Positions 58,262 to 64,000 of a stretch of 64,000 nt of DNA are shown in pieces. The position numbers were made by a program, and so were the translations under genes. Each line of letters starts with the position of its first letter. Positions within the stretch are counted from its first letter, which is position 1. The notes under the pieces are model-generated. The model was not told the origin of the DNA and did not search any database. It was given only the letters and a program-made list of their open reading frames with translations. The DNA is from Botryotinia globosa (taxonomy: Eukaryota; Ascomycota; Leotiomycetes; Helotiales; Sclerotiniaceae): the NCBI GenBank assembly GCA_014898425.1, contig RCSZ01000001.1:1674001-1738000 (forward strand), in the 5' to 3' direction.

Positions 58262-59180
58262 ATGAGGCCGCAAGATTACTTCAGCAAGTCGAAGATAGGA
58301 TTCTATTATCAGCAACTAGTTCAAATGCCTCACCAGATTGGCCAACTAGTCTTCTGTGTCCTGGTAAAAACGAGGCATGAGCTCGTTCGCAGAGCAGTAA
58401 GTAGTCACATATTTTGGTACTTGAAAATGAACTACTCTTTCAAGATCCTATAAGCTATTATATTTGTGAGCTACGCAGCTGTGAATCTACAAGTATTGTA
58501 GAGTATTGAATGTTGGAAAAGATTGTAGATCTTTCGACTACAGGATTTACTATCCTAGGATTTCATCAAGTAAAGAGAGTACCATTCGAGGGCCAGAGCG
58601 GTCGCAAATGTATGGATGGTTCGTGAAATGTGCAGGCTGTAAAGATGCACGCATAGTTTTTCTTAGTCCAGCAGATTCTAAGAAGTTATATGACAGGCTT
58701 CTCTTCCACAAATCAATGGCGAAGGATGAGACAATACGTTTCGGCTTGCTTCGCAGATGGGTGCCCGTGGTCAATTCAAGGCAATACACCCGTTGTGAAT
58801 TGTATGAAGTGAGAAGAAGTAATATCAAGGTGATGATCGACACAAGGTAGAGGCATCCTTCCTGCACGCTTTGATAAGTGAAGAAGTGACTTGAGACTTG
58901 ATAGGCTAAAGAAATGACTTGGATTATGAGGAAGGCTACAGTGTGTTTCAAAAGAACGTGGAATAAGGTTTATGATGAAAACGAGCCTCAAAATCCAGAT
59001 TCTAATCGACTGCTCAAAATAGTACCCGAGACAAGAATGCGGCCTTGTCCCGACAAGAGACCTATATCGGATCGAACTCATCAAACATTTGCAGACGCTG
59101 AAAGTGGGAGGCTTTATGTGGCGATGGTGTTGGTGATTTGTAAAGAGCGACAGACCATAGAAGCTATACAAACCAGTTAA
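58262..59180 (+). CDS. three-exon orphan gene, 248 residues, unknown
   Basis: Exons 58262-58396, 58494-58829 and 58905-59180 join in phase 0 twice. Intron 1 has a strong GTAAGT donor and a TACAAG acceptor; intron 2 has a weaker GTGATG donor and a GATAG acceptor. All three open stretches would otherwise end without explanation, and together they give a continuous protein from MRPQDYFSKSKIG to IEAIQTS. Recognisable features are only a CAGC pair (VKCAGCKDARIVFLSP), many basic residues and no membrane helix. The lack of stop codons after joining is the main evidence. Exon boundaries and even gene status need transcripts. Confidence 0.45.
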
Positions 59181-61758
59181 CTATACTTGACGATCAGATT
59201 GTGGTTACACTGTAACAGGTGTTAGAAGAATGAAATGAAGTCTTATAGATTCACCCAGTATAAAAATTGCAGTAGTTGATGTTTAACCTTCATCAAGTCG
59301 AAAAGCTTGAGTAAGCCTTCTTCACATAAAAGAAGGTGGATATTTTTAACGCCAGGATGCCGCCATCTTGCTCCAATTGCAGTCTTTAAGACTCGAGCAA
59401 TTTCCCTCTGAATAGATTCCGGGTTTGTCTGTAGGAATGGCCCTCGAGGTCGAGGATAATCGAAGATCCAATTGTGGCAGTCTGCCTTGTTTTGCAGAAG
59501 AGCTCTGGCAATGGAACATCTCGAGAGGAAATGATGGAGGGTCTGTCCAGGTCACGTGTGTCACGTGTGTCACGTGTGACTCCTAAAACTCCTTATTTTC
59601 TTTTCTTTTTTTTTGGACTTCTTGAACAATACTCTTTTCTATGATGATTGTTGCGAGACGATTTATTATGGTTCTAAATGCACCTATCTACCTGGTATGA
59701 TTGCTTGTACTGCGTTGCTCTCAATTATTACGGAGATGGACACAATAAACGTGATACGACGCTTATGGCTTGGGTGGGCAAACATAGATGTAGCCTGTAG
59801 GTGCTCTTCTCCAAACTCAGATGATACTTCTGCTGCTACACACACCGCTTCAATACACGTGTACTCCGTACAGATTTCAAGATGAGTACAATCATTATGA
59901 GTTACATGGACTAGGAGATTAGACGTCCTCATTTCTCAATATTCTTTCCATTTGGTTTTGGAGTTCTTCGTTCCCCGGCCTAAAACATTCATTCCGACTC
60001 GTGGACCCGCTGTCATCTCCGTAGGGAGAGCGACAGAGAGCCAGGGACGGATACACACCCGCGGCGTGGACCATTCAAGATGAAGATTGGCGGTGAGGCA
60101 GGCACAAACCCCAGACGCTTCAATTCTTCTTTTGGAAAGGGCAACCTGGAACGAGTTGGTATGTTGAACAATTGAACTTCATGGACAAGCAAGTGAAAAG
60201 TTGAGTTTCAGCGCCGAATTTCTGACCCATATTCATGATTGGGCCATGGAGTGAGACGAACAAGCGCGTGCGATTCCAATGCGACAGAAATACATACCGA
60301 GGTGGAGCGCCAAATTCTTAAAAAGGAAGTCTGGAGTTTCACTTGGTGTAGACTGCCACGAGGTTATTGGTGAGTCAAGACTCAAGAGACTGGCAAAGAT
60401 TCACATGCGAAAATATGCATACGAATGATTGACTTATATCTAATGCCGATATGTCATTCATTCAAATACCAGAAGCATTCATCTATCACATATGCTTTCG
60501 CAATTGTGATGACCGGTATATTTTATATTTTGTTATATCATTCCAGCATTTGTTCTTTGCCCAGGTAATCATCCTCACTCTATCATCATTCAGTCACTTT
60601 GTCCGCCGTCGAACGCCATTTTCATCGTCATAAGAATCTCTTCACAATCTCAAATCATCGTCAAAGCCATTTTTCACAAATACTGATTATTGGGCGACAT
60701 CGGCTCAAACAATCTGTCACCCGAACGTGCTTTGCAGATAGCGCGATTCTTTCTATGCAGTAGCGGTCTATCGACACAGCGAATCCAATCTTTGGATTTG
60801 TGTTGATTATATCTACTATTACATGAAAAAGTAAAGACACTTTCTAATCAACTGCAAGTGGGCATTGGCGAGAAACAATTGGACAATCGGCTCGGGCAGA
60901 GTTCCTCCCCAGGGTTTCTCGATAGTGCGAAATATATTGAATTTTAACCCAAAGATTCCCGCCAAATCTTCTTCCTTTCTTGAACCGATCATCCATCTTG
61001 GAGCAAGTACTATAGCACAGGTTTCTCTAGAATCAAGTCATCCTCCGTGTGATCAATTTAGATCTTCAACTTCTCTCGCCGTTCTCATCGTCAACAAAAG
61101 CTCAAGATACCTACGGAGTAGTGCGCTAAGATAGGAAGAGAGTGGGGTTGTGGTCAACTAATGCGGAGCAAGAAGCATTAACGAGGACTAGGAGGGCATG
61201 GGCTTTATTGATTGCCAACGAACATCCAATCTCATTTACACCGAATTTTAGATATTGTTCTGGATCAATCTTCCATCGCTCCACTAGACGATTTTAGTAC
61301 CGGCTCAACAAATCAAGCGGTGGAAGAAGATCTAACGAACTTTCTTAGAACTCCAAGGTTCAAGTCTATCGAGTAGTGGGCTTGGTACATACACTTAGAG
61401 GAAAGCCACCGGGGAAATTTTAGACTTTACTTACATCATTCTTTGGGTAATATTTGGAGAACCATTGGGGTACTGACCGTGGTTCTTCCATATGCGTACA
61501 TCTACTTGACGTCCCCACCGCACAAAATTGAGCGTTTACTTTCAAATCCACAGAAACTCCGCTCCTAGGAATTCTACAAAAGATTTCAACCCAACTTAGC
61601 GAGCATATCTGGCAACAGGTGGTTCTTAAATTGCAATCTACGAGAAGATTAAGAACTGCAAGGCGGCTATACACCCCGAGCAAAATCAAGAAGTCACGAT
61701 TCGCACTTGCACCAAATCGTCATTATAATTTCGATACAACCTCGCTTCAATCTCAGAC
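59181..61758. other. gene-free interval
   Basis: No supported gene in 2.6 kb. It contains the triple CACGTG array at 59552-59578 and, at its right end, the promoter of the gene at 61759. Short frames here start at non-ATG codons or lack protein-like composition. Confidence 0.5.
59552..59578. promoter_or_regulatory. three tandem CACGTG E-boxes
   Basis: A 9-bp unit TCACGTGTG repeats three times, placing CACGTG at 59553, 59562 and 59571. CACGTG is bound by bHLH factors such as Cbf1 and Pho4 in yeasts. The regulated gene is not evident. Confidence 0.6.
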
Positions 61759-62664
61759 ATGTCTTCCAGAACCCACAGGAAGCTTTCCCCCTTGACTACC
61801 AATTGGAGCAATAGGAGTCATTCAAGTATAAACTCTGATGCTTCAGTCTTTTATTCAGCACTAGCAAACCCGACACCAATCGAGCTCAAGCAACAAATTC
61901 CTCAATCACCTTCATCTAGTGCTCATCCACACACCATATCTTCTCCTCGAGAATTTTGTCCTGCCAAGATGAACCGTCAAGACTCAGGTTACGCAGAAAA
62001 TGTTTCCTACATACCCAGTCACATGCGAACGTCATCACGACCTAGCTCAAAATCATCCTCCCATAATCCTCGGCCTTCATTGAATGCGTCCCGAAAATCA
62101 TCTTCTCGTTCCAAGGATTCCTCCAGCACCTCCTCCTCAGCCTCCAGTGCAACCAGCCGGTCAACACCCAAACGCTGTCCAAAATCTCCCCGCACCTCCA
62201 CGTCTCACTCACGCCCCAACGTCTCTAGGCACCACCACAGCCAAACATTATCAACGCCACCACAATACCAATATTTCCACTTCCCCTCACTCTCCGATGA
62301 CCTACCCCAAGAAACATCTAACACAACTTCAACTGTCGCTCCACCCCCACCCGCTACAATTCATTACTGGACCTCGGACCAAACCCGAAGATTAGAGTAC
62401 GCAGCCATTGACGCAGCAAGTAAGGGAATTCGGGGATTTGTAACACGATGCATACCCGATTGTTTCTTGCCAGCTGAGAAGAGAGGAAATAGATTCTGTC
62501 AAGAGGATATGCGAGAAGGAGATGACGACGCAGGGAGCGTGAGGAGATATCGACTAGTTATGGAAGACGAGGTTGAGAATGAGATGAAAGGGGAAAAGAT
62601 CAAGGACAGAGCCCAGTCGGTAAAGGAACACAGAAGGAGGTGGAGTTCTTTTATTAGACGTTGA
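61759..62664 (+). CDS. Ser-rich disordered protein with ordered C-terminus, unknown
   Basis: A single exon of 301 residues starts at ATG 61759. The first 200 residues are rich in Ser, Pro, Thr and Arg (RPSSKSSSHNPRPS, SSSTSSSASSATSRS) and likely disordered and phosphorylated. From about residue 195 an ordered segment appears: PPPPATIHYWTSDQTRRLEY, followed by AAIDAASKGIRGFVTRCIP and RGNRFCQEDMREGDD, ending in a charged helix. Such a conserved short C-terminal module after a Ser-rich region is common in uncharacterised filamentous-fungal proteins. It converges with UBC6. No enzyme or DNA-binding motif is seen. Confidence 0.75.
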   Translation: MSSRTHRKLSPLTTNWSNRSHSSINSDASVFYSALANPTPIELKQQIPQSPSSSAHPHTISSPREFCPAKMNRQDSGYAENVSYIPSHMRTSSRPSSKSSSHNPRPSLNASRKSSSRSKDSSSTSSSASSATSRSTPKRCPKSPRTSTSHSRPNVSRHHHSQTLSTPPQYQYFHFPSLSDDLPQETSNTTSTVAPPPPATIHYWTSDQTRRLEYAAIDAASKGIRGFVTRCIPDCFLPAEKRGNRFCQEDMREGDDDAGSVRRYRLVMEDEVENEMKGEKIKDRAQSVKEHRRRWSSFIRR

Positions 62665-63320
62665 GCCTGAGAGGGAATTGTGGTTTCCTGTGGGATTGCA
62701 TTCACGGAGCGACGACAGGAGCACTGGGCTACGCTGTTATAGTTCGCTATCTTTCATTTGTTCTTGATACCCCCTTATATAAGGATGACTTTTTTGAGCT
62801 TGGTAGCAGTTTTTTGATATTGCATATTGGAATTGATTTAAATTCTTGGGATTTGGTTGAGGGTAGAGATATAAAGAGGAGATCACAGCATTCATATGGA
62901 AAGATGGCATTTTCGGTGTAGAGAAGAACAAATGGTCCCGAGAGGATACGAGAACAGTCGAGACAATAGTAATACATACCCATGTATTTTTGGGAAGATA
63001 TAAGACTACAGCCACACCTTGAGGAGATGAGAGGATAGAATGGCAATATGAAGATATTCAAAAGATATTAAATTTCAACAGCTTCGTATCCAAAGATCAC
63101 ACTGCAGGCACGATTTGATTTACGATAAGAGCACAGAATCTTGCCAGTAATAAAAGGGGGTGTTGTATTGAAAACATGACCATTCCTGTTCCAAATCAAA
63201 AAAAAAACTCTCCATCAACGCTGTCTCTACCTTCATAAAAAGCATTGAGTGACGCTGATCTGTTGTACAGACCATATCCCATCCTGAACTCCATGCTTAG
63301 AAACCGATCCATGTACACAT
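62665..63320. other. convergent 3' intergenic region
   Basis: Between two convergent genes; apart from a run of A near 63200 nothing is recognised. Confidence 0.5.
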
Positions 63321-64000
63321 CTATAGCTCATGCCCTTCTGACAGCAATCTTGCAATCATGACATACGTGAAAATCACTCCACCAGCGATCCAGTATTTAT
63401 GCGTCTGTAACCAACTTCTTCCTTCTCTGCCACCTTCTACCACAGCTCCCACAACAGCTTGACTACCTCCAGGTCTCTTCATCGCAATTCCGCTGCAGTC
63501 CCTTCCTTTCTCCTCCTCATCTTTCTTTTCCTCGTTTCCAGTCACAATATCGACTCCCCTCTCTTTCATCCACTTCCAGTTCTCCTTATCCAACTCTTCC
63601 CATTCACTTCTAAACTTTGCGCCTCCGTCTCCGGCCTTGATATTGCCCTTCTGTGTTCCGTCTTTCTTGTAACTTCCTCCTCCGGTACTGTTCCACCATC
63701 TCGTCCTACTCGCAGCCCATTTTCTTTCCGATTTAGATGCGTTTACCGAACCCGTTGTCATTTCTTCACTTGTCATAAAACTTAATAGACCTATCAATAT
63801 TGTGCTGACTTCCCACGCAGGATTGAAACTCTTAGGATGGAAATCGCTGATCGATAGACAAAGACGAGTGGAGGGTTGGAAACGCCCGGATGGCGTGTGC
63901 ATTTTAATCGAGGGAGGCGCAAATGGATAGTTGGGAGGGAACAAAAGGGTACCCCAGTATTGTCCACCATGATAGGGGGTATCGGGAGGTCCGGTGAGGA
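63321..64000 (-). CDS. UBC6: ubiquitin-conjugating enzyme E2, UBC6-type (partial)
   Basis: The frame is open to the right edge, so the N-terminus is missing; 225 residues are visible. They start in the E2 core: GPPDTPYHGGQYWGTLLFPP, then NYPFAPPSIKMHTPSGRF and the active-site segment STRLCLSISDFHP with the catalytic Cys, then NPAWEVSTILIGLLSFM. The Cys in a TRLCLS-DFHP context is characteristic of Ubc6 and its UBE2J relatives. A charged linker and a C-terminal hydrophobic helix (YWIAGGVIFTYVMIARLL) anchor the protein in the ER membrane with the enzyme facing the cytosol. Ubc6 works with Doa10 in ER-associated degradation. Confidence 0.94.
   Translation of the reverse strand, partial: LTGPPDTPYHGGQYWGTLLFPPNYPFAPPSIKMHTPSGRFQPSTRLCLSISDFHPKSFNPAWEVSTILIGLLSFMTSEEMTTGSVNASKSERKWAASRTRWWNSTGGGSYKKDGTQKGNIKAGDGGAKFRSEWEELDKENWKWMKERGVDIVTGNEEKKDEEEKGRDCSGIAMKRPGGSQAVVGAVVEGGREGRSWLQTHKYWIAGGVIFTYVMIARLLSEGHEL

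Overview
The window looks like nuclear DNA of a filamentous ascomycete. Reading frames join through short introns (about 49-165 bp) with GTAAGT/GTATGT-type donors and CTAAC/CTGAC-like branch sites. Genes lie on both strands without operons. Recognisable products are fungal: a CLN-type G1 cyclin, pescadillo/NOP7, the GPI-transamidase subunit PIG-U/GAB1, the Pol I factor RRN9, a fungal rhodopsin-domain membrane protein and tail-anchored UBC6. The overall flavour (AT-leaning, many Ser-rich orphan proteins) suggests Leotiomycetes such as Botrytis or Sclerotinia; that is inference and was not tested by database search.

Layout. 1-6.5 kb: two tandem genes of the fungal 3'-5' exonuclease-domain family, the second with its catalytic acids lost, then a CxxC-rich protein. 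6.5-11 kb: one small Cys-rich gene, a natural G-less stretch of about 780 nt, and a 38-codon small ORF. 11-12.3 kb: the G1 cyclin on the minus strand. 12.3-27.2 kb: a gene desert of about 15 kb packed with micro- and minisatellites, including a 540-bp array with a single C on the plus strand. 27.2-32.6 kb: a five-exon orphan of about 1,716 residues. 33.5-42 kb: four lineage-type orphan genes, one of about 1,260 residues with a C-terminal hydrophobic segment. 42.6-46.4 kb: NOP7 and PIG-U, divergent across 337 bp. 46.8-52 kb: a repeat-coding orphan, RRN9, and the rhodopsin-domain gene. 52-54.8 kb: AT-rich DNA with a 445-bp MITE-like element. 54.8-62.7 kb: several orphan genes. The right edge cuts UBC6.

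Functional links. NOP7 (60S rRNA processing) and RRN9 (Pol I initiation) both serve ribosome production, and the cyclin controls G1/S entry, but nothing in the sequence shows co-regulation of these genes. The most unusual signals are the degenerate exonuclease paralogue with RIP-like differences in flanking repeats, the G-less block followed by a small ORF, the desert upstream of the cyclin, the frame switch inside the giant orphan gene, and the MITE-like element. No tRNA, rRNA or CRISPR array was recognised.
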